Assembly: GCF_009759665.1 (NCBI RefSeq)
Contig: NZ_WQNE01000001.1
Span: 372,001 to 436,000, forward strand
Length of the DNA: 64,000 bases
From: Bradyrhizobium cajani
GTDB lineage: Bacteria > Pseudomonadota > Alphaproteobacteria > Rhizobiales > Xanthobacteraceae
Reading direction: 5' to 3'
The position numbers and the translations under genes were made by a program. The notes under the pieces were generated by a model, which was not told the origin of the DNA, did not search any database, and worked only from the letters and a program-made list of their open reading frames with translations. Shown here in pieces: positions 16,677-25,139 of this stretch (its first letter is position 1; the number at the start of each line of letters is the position of its first letter).

Positions 16677-18113
16677 TCAGCCGGCCTTTGCGCCGATTGC
16701 GAGTGGCGGCTTGATCTCGGCGACATAGGGTTTGACCATCTTGGCGGGATCGACGATGCGATCGAACTCCGGCTCAGTCACGAAACCGAGCTTCAGCGCC
16801 GCCGACTTCAGCGTGAGGTCATTGTCCATCGCGTAATGCGCGATCCGCGAAGCCTTGTCGTAACCGATCACCGGAGCCAGCGCCGTCACGAGCATCAGCG
16901 ACCTCTCGACATACTCCTTGATCCTCTTGTGGTTCGGTTCGGTGCCTTCGACGAGGAACCTGCGGAAATTCGTGCAGCCGTCGGTGAGGATGGCGACGGA
17001 CTGCGCGATGTTGTGGATGATCAGCGGCTTGTAGACGTTCATCTCCAGGTAGCCGCCGGCACCGCCGAACCCGACGGCGACGTCATTCGCCATCACCTGC
17101 ACGGCGATCATCGTCAGCGCTTCCGCCTGCGTCGGATTGACCTTGCCCGGCATGATCGACGAACCCGGCTCGTTCTCGGGGATCAGCAGCTCGGCAAAGC
17201 CCGCACGCGGGCCGCAGGACATCAGACGGATGTCGTTTGCAATCTTGTAGAGCGATCCGGCGAGCGTGCGGAGCGTGCCGGACAGCTGCACCAGCGCATC
17301 GTGCGCACCCTGCACGGCGAATTTGTTCGGCGCGCTGACAAAGGGCAGCCCGGTCAACCCCGCGATTTCCGCGGCGACGGCCTCGGCGAAGCCCGGTGCT
17401 GCATTGATGCCGGTGCCGACGGCCGTGCCGCCCAGGGCGAGCCGGAAGACACCCTTCAGCGCGTCATCGATGCGCGCCAGATCGTCGGCGAGCATGCCGG
17501 CATAGCCGGACCATTCCTGTCCGAGCGTCAGCGGGGTCGCATCCTGCATGTGGGTTCGGCCGATCTTGACGACATCGTTCCACTGGCTCGACTTTGCCGC
17601 GATCGCATCATGCAGCGCCTCGATCGCCGGCACGAGGCGCTGTGTCACGTTCATGGCGCCCGCGATGTACATGGCCGAGGGAAAGCTGTCGTTCGACGAT
17701 TGCGACATGTTGACGTGATCGTTCGGGTGAACCGGCTTCTTGCTTCCGAGCGGCGTACCCGCAAGCTGGCAGCATCGGTTCGAGATCACCTCGTTCACGT
17801 TCATGTTGAACTGTGTTCCGCTGCCGGTCATCCAGACGTGGAGCGGGAACATGTCGTGATGCTGGCCGGCGAGAATCTCGTCGCAAACCTGAACGATCAG
17901 CTTGTGGATCCTGCCGTCGAGACGGCCGCCCGCGCAATTGGCGTTCGCGGCCGCCTTCTTCAGGATCGCGTAGGAGTGGATCATTTCGCGCGGCATCAGG
18001 TCCTTGCCGATGCTGAAATGCTCGAGTGAGCGCTGCGTCTGCGCGCCCCAGAGCTTTGCCGCGGGAACATCCACTTCGCCCAAGCTATCTGTCTCTTTGC
18101 GGAGGTCGTTCAT
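16677..18113 (-). CDS. fumC: Class II fumarate hydratase
   Basis: 478 residues from the ATG at 18113 with ACAAGG ahead. The superfamily signature is intact ([13 protein letters not shown]), as are [15 protein letters not shown] and MWGAQTQRS-like substrate loops (here [13 protein letters not shown]). The family is iron-free and oxidant-resistant, interconverting fumarate and malate in the cytoplasm. It leads the run fumC-cupin-mqo-cydA-cydB; no terminator is seen inside the run. The 176 bases upstream, before the YoaK-like gene, should hold the promoter. A stress-resistant fumarase feeding Mqo and a bd oxidase would bypass NADH dehydrogenase. Confidence 0.94.
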   Translation of the reverse strand: MNDLRKETDSLGEVDVPAAKLWGAQTQRSLEHFSIGKDLMPREMIHSYAILKKAAANANCAGGRLDGRIHKLIVQVCDEILAGQHHDMFPLHVWMTGSGTQFNMNVNEVISNRCCQLAGTPLGSKKPVHPNDHVNMSQSSNDSFPSAMYIAGAMNVTQRLVPAIEALHDAIAAKSSQWNDVVKIGRTHMQDATPLTLGQEWSGYAGMLADDLARIDDALKGVFRLALGGTAVGTGINAAPGFAEAVAAEIAGLTGLPFVSAPNKFAVQGAHDALVQLSGTLRTLAGSLYKIANDIRLMSCGPRAGFAELLIPENEPGSSIMPGKVNPTQAEALTMIAVQVMANDVAVGFGGAGGYLEMNVYKPLIIHNIAQSVAILTDGCTNFRRFLVEGTEPNHKRIKEYVERSLMLVTALAPVIGYDKASRIAHYAMDNDLTLKSAALKLGFVTEPEFDRIVDPAKMVKPYVAEIKPPLAIGAKAG

Positions 18114-18289
18114 CCTTGTCTCTCGTGCATGGTGATGTCTGAAGGGCATCTCAGTCGTTGCGCAGAGCCTACGCACCACACCGCGCGCATGCTTCCGTGA
18201 AGGAACGTCCTTTTGCCGAATGGCATGCTGGACGTCTCGGAACTCGATGAAATGTAGGCCTGTTGCGGGTGCGAGTTCGGAACTGAAAC

Positions 18290-18958
18290 TCAGGCTCGGA
18301 GCGGTCGGCAGCACAGCCGGAGAACGCACATCGACGATGCGATCGGCAGCGAAAGGCCCCACGCGCCGAACCACTTCGTCGCACAACTGCCGACGGCGGC
18401 TCCCGACAGGAACATCAGGCAGAGCAGAATCATGACCCCGGCACCGCGCGCCGCATCACGATCGGATCCAGCAACGGACTGATCGATGGCGCGGAGCATG
18501 TTGCCGGTGACGGCGACGGAGAGGAACTTCCAGTGCTCGACTTGCCTGAAGCTGGCCGACCGCAGCGCGACACCGAAGGAGATCGCGGGAATCACGATCA
18601 TGTCCGGGATTCGATGAAGCAACGACATCGTCGCCGCCAGGCAAACGATCTCTCCGGCGAGACAACGCAGCGGCGCCTTGAAACGGATCGCCACCGACGC
18701 ACCGAGGAGAAAGCCCGCGATCGGAAGAAGGTGGTGAGCGGCCTGCCGCCACTCCCCGGACATGGTGCAGACGCCGAGGAAGACGATGTTGCCGGTTTGC
18801 GAGCTTGCGAACACGCCGCCGAGCGAGAGCCAGGTAAACGCGTCGAGAAAGCCGCCTGACATGGTCAGGAGAGATGCGACGAGAACTGATCGCTCCGGAG
18901 CGTAGACGCCGACGCGCGTCTCGGCGATCGGCTCGGGAGATGCGGCCTGCATCGTCAT
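18290..18958 (-). CDS. YoaK/DUF1275-family membrane protein
   Basis: 222 residues with about six hydrophobic segments. [33 protein letters not shown] is the diagnostic N-terminal part of DUF1275 (small-molecule metabolism YoaK group). [15 protein letters not shown] is a second conserved piece. The protein is in the inner membrane; no biochemical function is established. It lies 18 bases after fdhD on the same strand, so it may be cotranscribed with hdeD and fdhD. Confidence 0.85.
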   Translation of the reverse strand: MTMQAASPEPIAETRVGVYAPERSVLVASLLTMSGGFLDAFTWLSLGGVFASSQTGNIVFLGVCTMSGEWRQAAHHLLPIAGFLLGASVAIRFKAPLRCLAGEIVCLAATMSLLHRIPDMIVIPAISFGVALRSASFRQVEHWKFLSVAVTGNMLRAIDQSVAGSDRDAARGAGVMILLCLMFLSGAAVGSCATKWFGAWGLSLPIASSMCVLRLCCRPLRA

Positions 18959-18976
18959 GTTCGTCCGTCCGCGAGG

Positions 18977-19813
18977 TCAGCAACCGGCGCGCGGCGCGGC
19001 CTCGTCAGGCAGCAGAACGCGGCGCGGGTGCGTGAATACGCCATATCCATCGTCGCGGGCGACCGCGAGCAGCGTGATCCCCGCCTCCTCCGCGGTCTGG
19101 ATGGCGAGTGCGGTGGGCGCGGAAACGGCCACAATGACAGGTGCACCGATCATCGCCGCCTTCTGCACCATCTCGACGGAGACACGGCTCGTCAGCAGCA
19201 CGGCGCCGTCGCGAGCGGATTTCTGCTCGCGCACGATCGCACCCGCGAGCTTGTCGAGCGCATTGTGCCGGCCGACGTCCTCCCTGACGGGGCCGAAGCC
19301 GGTGCGCGGATGCCAGAAAGCTGCCGCGTGGACGGACCGCGTCTGCTGATTGAGGATCTGGAGCGGCGACAGCGCCTGCATGGCGCTCAGCAGATCCCGC
19401 GCGTGAAAGACGATGCCGCTGCCCGCCACCCGCGATGGCGCGCGCCGCGCCTGTTCGAGGCTCTCGATGCCGCATAGCCCGCACCCGACGGGGCCGCTGA
19501 TCGCCCGGCGCCGCGCGGCCAGGAACGCCGCACGGTCGCCATCGAGCCACATCCGGACCTCGACGCCGAGTTCGTTCGGGATCAGCTCGATGCTCCTGAT
19601 CTCGCTCTCATGTTCGACGATCGCCTCGGTGAGGCTGAAGCCGATGCCGAAATCCTCCAGATCGCCCGGCGTACCCATCATAACGGCATGGGTCGACCCG
19701 TTGTAGGTGAGCGCAATCGCGGTCTCCTCGGCGATCAACCGCGAAGTCGACCTCGTCTGACCGCCGCGCCAGGCAATCTCCCGATGCCGGGTGAATGTCG
19801 CGCCCATCATCAT
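18977..19813 (-). CDS. fdhD: Formate dehydrogenase accessory sulfurtransferase FdhD
   Basis: 278 residues. The key CxxC motif is present (GPVGCGLCGIESLEQ). FGIGFSLTEAIVE, VHAAAFW and DVGRHNALDKLAGAI are family hallmarks. FdhD passes sulfur from IscS to the bis-MGD cofactor and is required for formate dehydrogenase activity. The start has three consecutive ATG codons three bases after the hdeD stop; the first (19813) is used here. The likely client in this window is the YdeP-type enzyme at 8381-10672, though other formate dehydrogenases may exist elsewhere. Confidence 0.95.
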   Translation of the reverse strand: MMMGATFTRHREIAWRGGQTRSTSRLIAEETAIALTYNGSTHAVMMGTPGDLEDFGIGFSLTEAIVEHESEIRSIELIPNELGVEVRMWLDGDRAAFLAARRRAISGPVGCGLCGIESLEQARRAPSRVAGSGIVFHARDLLSAMQALSPLQILNQQTRSVHAAAFWHPRTGFGPVREDVGRHNALDKLAGAIVREQKSARDGAVLLTSRVSVEMVQKAAMIGAPVIVAVSAPTALAIQTAEEAGITLLAVARDDGYGVFTHPRRVLLPDEAAPRAGC

Positions 19814-19816
19814 GGC

Positions 19817-20416
19817 TCACACCGTCGCCGGATGGGCCGGGTAGCGCGAAGCACGGCTCCTGAGCATGAGCCCGAATGCGATGAATCCCCAGCCCTGGAA
19901 GATCAGGTCGACGACGAGCATCGCACCGAGCAGCCACAGGCCGATGGCGGGCCAGGTCGCAAACAGCATGACGCTGACGCAGAAGGTCAGAACGCCCGCA
20001 GCGACGATCCAGCGCCAGCCTGCGGCCGGCCGCATATGGAAACCGGCCCAGATCCGTATCACGCCGGCAGCGGCCAGGAAGGCGCACGCGGCGAGCGATA
20101 ACGTGAACGAGGCCAGGATCGGATTGTAGAGTATGACGACTCCGGCCGCCCCGTAGACGATCCCCGCCAGCAGCCACAGCAGAAATCCGCGCAAGCCGCG
20201 CACGGAAAAAGCATGCACGACCTGGAAAAGACCGGCGGCCACCATGGTGGTGCCGATGACCAATACGGAAGCAAGACTCGCGGCCATCAGGTTTGCCGAA
20301 GCGATCCCGCCGAGGATCAGCTCACCGACGCCGAGGGCAACGAACCAGCCCCATTTTCCTGTGATCGCGTGGATGGCCCTTCCGAGCGAGGCTTTCGAGT
20401 TCGACACGTCCGTCAT
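19817..20416 (-). CDS. hdeD: HdeD-family acid-resistance membrane protein
   Basis: 199 residues, six predicted transmembrane helices in three pairs, the usual HdeD/DUF308 architecture. Conserved pieces are WGWFVALGVGELILGGIA, GLRGFLLWLLAGIVYGAAGV and LLGAMLVVDLIFQGWGFIA. In E. coli HdeD contributes to acid resistance at high cell density; the mechanism is unknown. It is the first gene of hdeD-fdhD-yoaK on the minus strand. Its presence beside YdeP-type and oxalate decarboxylase genes supports an acid-response role for the block. Confidence 0.9.
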   Translation of the reverse strand: MTDVSNSKASLGRAIHAITGKWGWFVALGVGELILGGIASANLMAASLASVLVIGTTMVAAGLFQVVHAFSVRGLRGFLLWLLAGIVYGAAGVVILYNPILASFTLSLAACAFLAAAGVIRIWAGFHMRPAAGWRWIVAAGVLTFCVSVMLFATWPAIGLWLLGAMLVVDLIFQGWGFIAFGLMLRSRASRYPAHPATV

Positions 20417-20519
20417 GGCTTGGTCCTTGTTCGCATGACCGGGGCATCAGTCATGAACGGCAGCAAGGGTACGAAAGTCTGGCCGGCCCCATCTTTCGAG
20501 GACGCCGCGATATTATTTC

Positions 20520-20536
20520 ATCCGCACGATGCGGAT
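20520..20536. promoter_or_regulatory. Inverted repeat upstream of hdeD
   Basis: ATCCGCA, CGA, TGCGGAT: a 7-base inverted repeat about 105 bases upstream of the hdeD start, next to an AT-rich stretch (TATTATTTC). It could be an operator or simply a chance hairpin near the boundary with the decayed insertion sequence. Confidence 0.25.
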
Positions 20537-20563
20537 CGTTGGGACCAAGGCCGGGGCGTACGA

Positions 20564-20993
20564 CTAGGGCGCGGACTTATAACGCGCGGCCAGCCATAGC
20601 CGGATAGATACGAGTTGGACGAAGGCGAGATAGTTGGCGGCGAGCCTGTCGTAGCGCGTCGCCACCCCGACGACACTGTTTGATCCTGTTGAAGAATCGC
20701 TCAACCTGGTTGCGAGCGCAGTAGAGATACGGACTGAAGCAGATCGGATCGCTGCGATTGCTTTTCTGCGGGATATTGGCCCACGCGCCTTTTTTCATGA
20801 CAAGCTCTCTGAGCCAGTCGGCGTCATAGCCACGGTCGGCAAGCACCATTGATCCGGATTTTAGACGAGACAGCAGCTTTCCAGCAAGTCGGACGTCGTG
20901 GGCCTCGCCGGGGATCAACGCCAGTCGGACCGGCGGACCATTGCTATCGACCACAGCATGAGTTTTGCTCGTCAAGCCGCCACGGGACATCAC
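20564..20993 (-). pseudogene. Decayed IS5-family transposase remnant, truncated and frameshifted
   Basis: The reading frame from about 20993 gives SRGGLTSKTHAVVDSNG, VLADRGYDADWLRELV and NQVERFFNRIKQCRR. This is the central and C-terminal catalytic core of IS5-family transposases with all three DDE acidic residues. The N-terminal part is missing: an in-frame stop lies just upstream. After QCRR one extra C in the run at 20665-20668 (plus strand) shifts the frame. In the next frame the expected end VATRYDRLAANYLAFVQLVSIRLWL continues to a stop at 20564. The element therefore cannot make active transposase. No terminal inverted repeats could be paired. Confidence 0.85.
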
Positions 20994-21091
20994 AATCTTG
21001 CGTTTCTATGAGCAACGGCTGATCATATTTTCTGCTCAGACCGAACCCAGAGCGTGGCGACCTTCACAAGAGACGGTTGGACAGTGACAGA

Positions 21092-21496
21092 ATGGATTTT
21101 GAAAAGGCAGCAGCGCTGGCAACAGCATGGGTTGAACTTACGTCCGAGGGAAGTGCTCGGATACAGCGCGAACTCACAGTCGCAAAGCCCTACGGCTGGA
21201 TATTCTTTCATCAATCAAAGGAGTTTCTCGATGGCGGCGATTTTACGGCACAGCTTGTTGGAAACGTGCCCTTCATTGTGGACAGGGATACGCTTGAGCT
21301 GCGCATAACGGGTAGTTCGGCAATGCCGCTGGAGTACCATTTGGCAGAGTACGAGAGAACACTCCTCCTGCGTCCCTTCAACGCGCGCCGCAACCTCCGA
21401 CATGGTAACAGAGACGACAGATATCGCATCATTGCCGCGCTTGACCGGTTTTGGCCCGGTGGCGAAGTTCGGCTTGGCTGCGAAATGGTCTGCTGA
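21092..21496 (+). CDS. Imm35/YrhB-like immunity-type protein
   Basis: 134 residues from the ATG at 21092; a TTG at 21077 would add five residues. PYGWIFFHQSKEFLDGGDF, GNVPFIVDRDTLELRITG and LEYHLAEYERTL match the YrhB/Imm35 domain, seen in small proteins that often act as immunity partners to polymorphic toxins. No toxin gene is next to it, so it is an orphan. The last 35 residues (after LLLRPFNARR) do not fit the family and may be an altered C-terminus. It lies between the IS5 relic and the cyclase gene, in a stretch with lower GC and a less biased codon use than its surroundings. Confidence 0.7.
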   Translation: MDFEKAAALATAWVELTSEGSARIQRELTVAKPYGWIFFHQSKEFLDGGDFTAQLVGNVPFIVDRDTLELRITGSSAMPLEYHLAEYERTLLLRPFNARRNLRHGNRDDRYRIIAALDRFWPGGEVRLGCEMVC

Positions 21497-21622
21497 TCAG
21501 GACAGACCGGAAGTGACAGGCCGCCCGTGAAACCGACGCTTTTGACCCAATTGCGACATTAGCTCGTATGGGCATCCCATGTGACCTGTTGTACAAAATC
21601 GCGTCTAGGTTGGATCGCAGGC

Positions 21623-23602
21623 ATGATGCAAGAGCGGCCAGACCGGGTCGAGCGCAGGTTGTCGGCGATATTGGTCGCCGACGTGGCTGGCTATTCGCGG
21701 CTCATGCACCAGGACGAAGAGGCCACGCATGCCAAACTGACCGCTCTCCTACTGGAGGCTGTCCACCCCGCAATTGCTGAACACGGCGGTCGCATCGTGA
21801 AGAATACCGGCGACGGGTTGTTGGCAGAGTTTCCAAGCGCAGTCGAAGCCGTCAGAGCTGCTGTACAGTTCCAGTCCCGCGTCGACGAACTGACAATCGT
21901 AGATGCCGAAGATAGGCGCATTGCTTTCCGTGTGGGCATCAATATCGGCGACGTAATCGTCGAGCCCCACGACATCTTTGGAGACGGCGTTAACATTGCG
22001 GCGCGGCTTGAAAGTATCGCAGAACCGGGCGGCATCTGCATCTCGGCTTCTGCCTACGATCAAGTCCGGGGCAAGGTCGGTGTTGAGTTCGCCGATCTGG
22101 GCGAACAGAACCTCAAGAATATCGACCGCCCGGTGCGGGCCTATGCCGTCGTCAGGGATGGACCTAGCCCGGCTACCCAGACTGAACGCGCAAGACAAGG
22201 CCCGCTTTCACCGCCTCGTCGTTTCATGGGTCGGAGCCGAGCGCGTTTGACGCCTGTCGGCGGCGCGCTTGCCTCAATTGCGGTCGTCGGTGCGGTGGCC
22301 AGCGGCCTCGTCGTCTTGAAGACGGTCCGCACTGACGTCTTGCAGGAAGGGCAAACGACACAAAAAGAAGCAGCAGTCCGGCCCGATATCGCTCCCCGCT
22401 TGTCCCTTGTCGTCCTGCCATTCGCGAACCTCAACAACGATCCCGAGCAGGACTATTTCGCTGACGGTATTACAACTGACCTGACGACCGATCTTGCGCA
22501 AATGCCCGGTGCATTCGTCATCGGGCGCGGGACGGCTTTTACCTACAAGAACAGGCAGGTCGATCTTAAGACGCTCGGCAAGGACCTTGGCATTCGCTGG
22601 GCCGTACAGGGTGCGGTGCGGCGGGCCGGAGATCAAGTCCGTATGAATGTGTCACTTTCCGACCCGTCAACTGGCCGAGACGTCTGGTCGGACCGTTTTG
22701 ACGGTGATCGGACGAATCTTGCGGCCTTACAGGAGCAGGTCACGGCGCGGCTCGCCCGCTCTCTCAACGTTCAACTCGTCCAGGCCGAAAGCCGGCGTAG
22801 CCAAATCGACCAGTCAACGAATCCAGACGCTGTGGATTTCAGCATGCGCGGCTGGGCGAAGCTCTATGAGCCTCGGACCAAGGTAACGAACGCGCAGGCA
22901 AACGACTTGTTCGATAGCGCGCTGCGCCTCGATCCGGATAACATTGACGCGATGCTCGGGAAAGCGTTTTGCATAGCTAGTGGCGTGATAAACGGATGGT
23001 CAACGTCCGTGGTCGAGGACAAAAAGACGGCGATCAAACTAATTGATCAAGTTCTCGCAAAGCGCCCGGCGACCGCAAACGCGCACATAGCCAAGGGAAG
23101 CATTTTGCAACACGGAAATCCCGAGGGAGCGCTGCCTGAATACGACGCAGCTTTGGAAATCGACCCCAATTCGCCGGTCGCGTACGCATCAAAGGGAATC
23201 GCACTTATCACGGCGGGACGCGCGCGCGAAGCGTTCTCCCCAGTTCAGATCGCTTTGCGGTTAAGCCCCAAAGATCCGGCCGCTGGCGATTGGCACTTCT
23301 TCCTTTGTCATGCTCACGTGCATGTGCACCAATATAACGAAGCCGTTGAAGAATGCAGGCGCTCGATCAATCTGAACAAATTAAACTGGTTGCCGTATGC
23401 GGATCTGATTTCAGCTTATGGAGCCACAGGCCAATCGGAAATGGCCCAGCAAATGTTAGCCGAATTGAATGCAATCCGACCGGACTTCACGGTCCAGTGG
23501 TTCCATCAAATAGGTTACGCACGTTCGAGCAATCCTCAGTTTCGTCGCGAGTACGACGACATCATCGAGGGCCTCAGAAAGGCTGGCGTTCGCGAGCAAT
23601 GA
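21623..23602 (+). CDS. Class III adenylate/guanylate cyclase with TolB-like and TPR domains
   Basis: 659 residues from the ATG at 21623. The cyclase domain (about 10-190) keeps both metal aspartates, D20 (ILVADVAGYSRL) and D64 (KNTGDGLLAEF), and the DGVNIAARLESIAEPGG region with the transition-state Asn and Arg. One membrane helix follows (ALASIAVVGAVASGLVVLK). The C-terminal side has a TolB-like nucleotide-binding-type domain (LVVLPFANLNNDPEQDYFADG) and TPR repeats (about 430-640). This layout is common in Bradyrhizobium, which carries many such cyclases. It should make cAMP; the TPR side likely senses or binds a partner in the periplasm or cytoplasm. Base composition is lower in GC than the flanks. 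Confidence 0.9.
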   Translation: MMQERPDRVERRLSAILVADVAGYSRLMHQDEEATHAKLTALLLEAVHPAIAEHGGRIVKNTGDGLLAEFPSAVEAVRAAVQFQSRVDELTIVDAEDRRIAFRVGINIGDVIVEPHDIFGDGVNIAARLESIAEPGGICISASAYDQVRGKVGVEFADLGEQNLKNIDRPVRAYAVVRDGPSPATQTERARQGPLSPPRRFMGRSRARLTPVGGALASIAVVGAVASGLVVLKTVRTDVLQEGQTTQKEAAVRPDIAPRLSLVVLPFANLNNDPEQDYFADGITTDLTTDLAQMPGAFVIGRGTAFTYKNRQVDLKTLGKDLGIRWAVQGAVRRAGDQVRMNVSLSDPSTGRDVWSDRFDGDRTNLAALQEQVTARLARSLNVQLVQAESRRSQIDQSTNPDAVDFSMRGWAKLYEPRTKVTNAQANDLFDSALRLDPDNIDAMLGKAFCIASGVINGWSTSVVEDKKTAIKLIDQVLAKRPATANAHIAKGSILQHGNPEGALPEYDAALEIDPNSPVAYASKGIALITAGRAREAFSPVQIALRLSPKDPAAGDWHFFLCHAHVHVHQYNEAVEECRRSINLNKLNWLPYADLISAYGATGQSEMAQQMLAELNAIRPDFTVQWFHQIGYARSSNPQFRREYDDIIEGLRKAGVREQ

Positions 23603-23699
23603 GGCGGACAAGAAGAAAGCTGAAACTTCATTGCCGCGAAAATAAGGACATTGCGCCGGGATGGTGCTTGCAGCGGGGGGGGCAGCGCGGTTGACTACG

Positions 23700-23830
23700 C
23701 TGAGGAGCATGATCGCCATTGGGATGTCTCCTCATGGCCCATCGCGACATATTGCGCTGCCGCACGAGCTTGGTCGCTATAGGAGCAAAGCGGACGTAGT
23801 CACCACTCACATCGGACTGCCGAGTTTATA
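23700..23830. repeat. Possible dispersed intergenic repeat
   Basis: On the minus strand this non-coding stretch reads as VRFAPIATKLVRQRNMSRWA. I recall closely similar spurious peptides annotated many times in Bradyrhizobium genomes, which marks a dispersed DNA repeat rather than a gene. It closes the right side of the lower-GC patch. Copy number cannot be seen from this window alone. Confidence 0.35.
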
Positions 23831-23852
23831 GGTACACGGCCTAGATCAGCAA

Positions 23853-24476
23853 CTAGCGCGGCACGTTCACGACGGTTCTGCCGCCATCGACGCCGACGCA
23901 AACATCGACCGTCCCGCCCAGATGCGCGACCAGCGTCTCGACGATGCTGCGGTCTTCTTCGCGGGACCGGCTCTCGTCGGAGAAGCCGTTGCCCGTGATG
24001 CAGCAGCTGATCGACGTAGCCGTTACCCATAGCTCGAGATGAATCTCCCCCGCTCCGCTGTCCGACACGTGGCGCGCCGCGCTGGTGATCAGCTCGAACA
24101 CGATCATTCCCAGCAGCCAGCAGCGCTCGGAGTCTATCTTCAGCGGCTGCAGCAGAAGCGAGAGCGCGATCCCCTCGTGTTCGAGACTCGAGCGACTGAT
24201 CGACCGGCACAATTGCTGGAGATAGGCCGCCAGATCGACCGTCGTGGTGAACTGCGGCATTTGCAGCGCGTGGTGAAGTCGCGCATGGCTTCGCAGCCGG
24301 TCCTGCACGGAAGCGAGGGTCGCCCTCACTTCCGCACCGTCGCATCCATCGATCGCCTTCGTCACCAGATTGATGGCCGAGGCGAGCTCGTCATCGGTCC
24401 GATGCGCGAGCTCGCGCAGCAGCAGGCGCTCGGCCCTTACGCCGCCGTCCGGCACGAGGTCCGAGAGATTGCTCAT
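23853..24476 (-). CDS. HWE/HisKA_2-type kinase-like protein with degenerate ATP site
   Basis: 207 residues without a sensor domain. The dimerisation/phosphoacceptor part has LLLRELAHRTDDELASAI with H25 where this family has a His-Arg box. The ATPase part is recognisable, but the N-box Asn is replaced by Ser (FELITSAARH, S132) and the Asp of the G1 box by Gly (ITGNGFS, G162). These residues bind Mg-ATP, so catalysis is doubtful. The protein may be a pseudokinase that binds a response regulator, or a decayed gene. It lies 38 bases after dps on the same strand. Confidence 0.7.
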   Translation of the reverse strand: MSNLSDLVPDGGVRAERLLLRELAHRTDDELASAINLVTKAIDGCDGAEVRATLASVQDRLRSHARLHHALQMPQFTTTVDLAAYLQQLCRSISRSSLEHEGIALSLLLQPLKIDSERCWLLGMIVFELITSAARHVSDSGAGEIHLELWVTATSISCCITGNGFSDESRSREEDRSIVETLVAHLGGTVDVCVGVDGGRTVVNVPR

Positions 24477-24514
24477 CCTTCATCCGCTTCCCGGCCGAAC
24501 GGCATGCCCTATTC

Positions 24515-25015
24515 TCAGGAATTCGGGCCGCTGCGACCGGTCTCGTACAGGAACCAGATGCGCCGCTCGGTCTCGTCGATCCAGTTCTCCAGGAGGCTTG
24601 CGGTGGCGACATCGCCGTATTCGTCACAGAGTTCATGGACCCGGCGCATTTCCCGCGTCAGCTGCTGGTTGTCGCTGCGCAGCTCGGCGAGCATGTCCTG
24701 CGAGTCGACATAGTCTGCGTCGTTGTCGAGAATCCGCTGCTCGCGCGCGATGTGGCCGATCGAGCGCAGGGTCGTACCGCCAATCTTGCGCGCGCGTTCG
24801 GCGATGTCGTCAGTCATCGCAAATATCTGGTCGGCCTGCTCGTCGAGCAGAAGGTGGTAGTCGCGAAAGTGGCTTCCAGAGACGTGCCAGTGGAAATTCT
24901 TGGTCTTCAGGTAGAGGGCGAAGACGTCGGCGAGCAGCGCTCTCAGCGCGGCTGGAACGTCCCGGTTCGCATTAGCTCCGAGATCCGTCGGGCTTTGGAG
25001 GTCTGCTTTGGTCAT
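24515..25015 (-). CDS. dps: Dps-family ferritin-like DNA-protection protein
   Basis: 166 residues from the ATG at 25015 (AAGG nine bases upstream); an ATG at 25024 would add three residues. The intersubunit ferroxidase ligands are all present: H42 and H54, D58, D69 and E73 (NFHWHVSGSHFRDYHLLLDE, DDIAER). Dps dodecamers oxidise ferrous iron with peroxide and protect DNA in stress. The gene follows the catalase-like peroxidase and b561 genes on the same strand and precedes the degenerate kinase gene, forming an oxidative-stress neighbourhood. Confidence 0.92.
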   Translation of the reverse strand: MTKADLQSPTDLGANANRDVPAALRALLADVFALYLKTKNFHWHVSGSHFRDYHLLLDEQADQIFAMTDDIAERARKIGGTTLRSIGHIAREQRILDNDADYVDSQDMLAELRSDNQQLTREMRRVHELCDEYGDVATASLLENWIDETERRIWFLYETGRSGPNS

Positions 25016-25068
25016 GGTCGGCATCCTTGCTTGGAGGTGAAAAGACTCTAGTCGCGTATCGAGCAGAC

Positions 25069-25090
25069 GGTCTTTCCGGGCTGAAAGACC
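25069..25090. terminator. Hairpin between cytochrome b561 gene and dps
   Basis: GGTCTTTC, CGGGCT, GAAAGACC: a perfect 8-base stem, 50 bases past the b561 stop and 54 bases before the dps start (minus strand). There is no T-run, so it may be a weak terminator or an operator for dps. Confidence 0.35.
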
Positions 25091-25139
25091 ATTCCTGGAT
25101 CGCACGCCTGCAACGGGCGCGTGCCGGCGCGCAACGGCG

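Noticed and set aside
20994-21060. Search for IS5 terminal inverted repeats flanking the transposase relic
   Set aside because: No pair of matching ends was found; the upstream end appears truncated.
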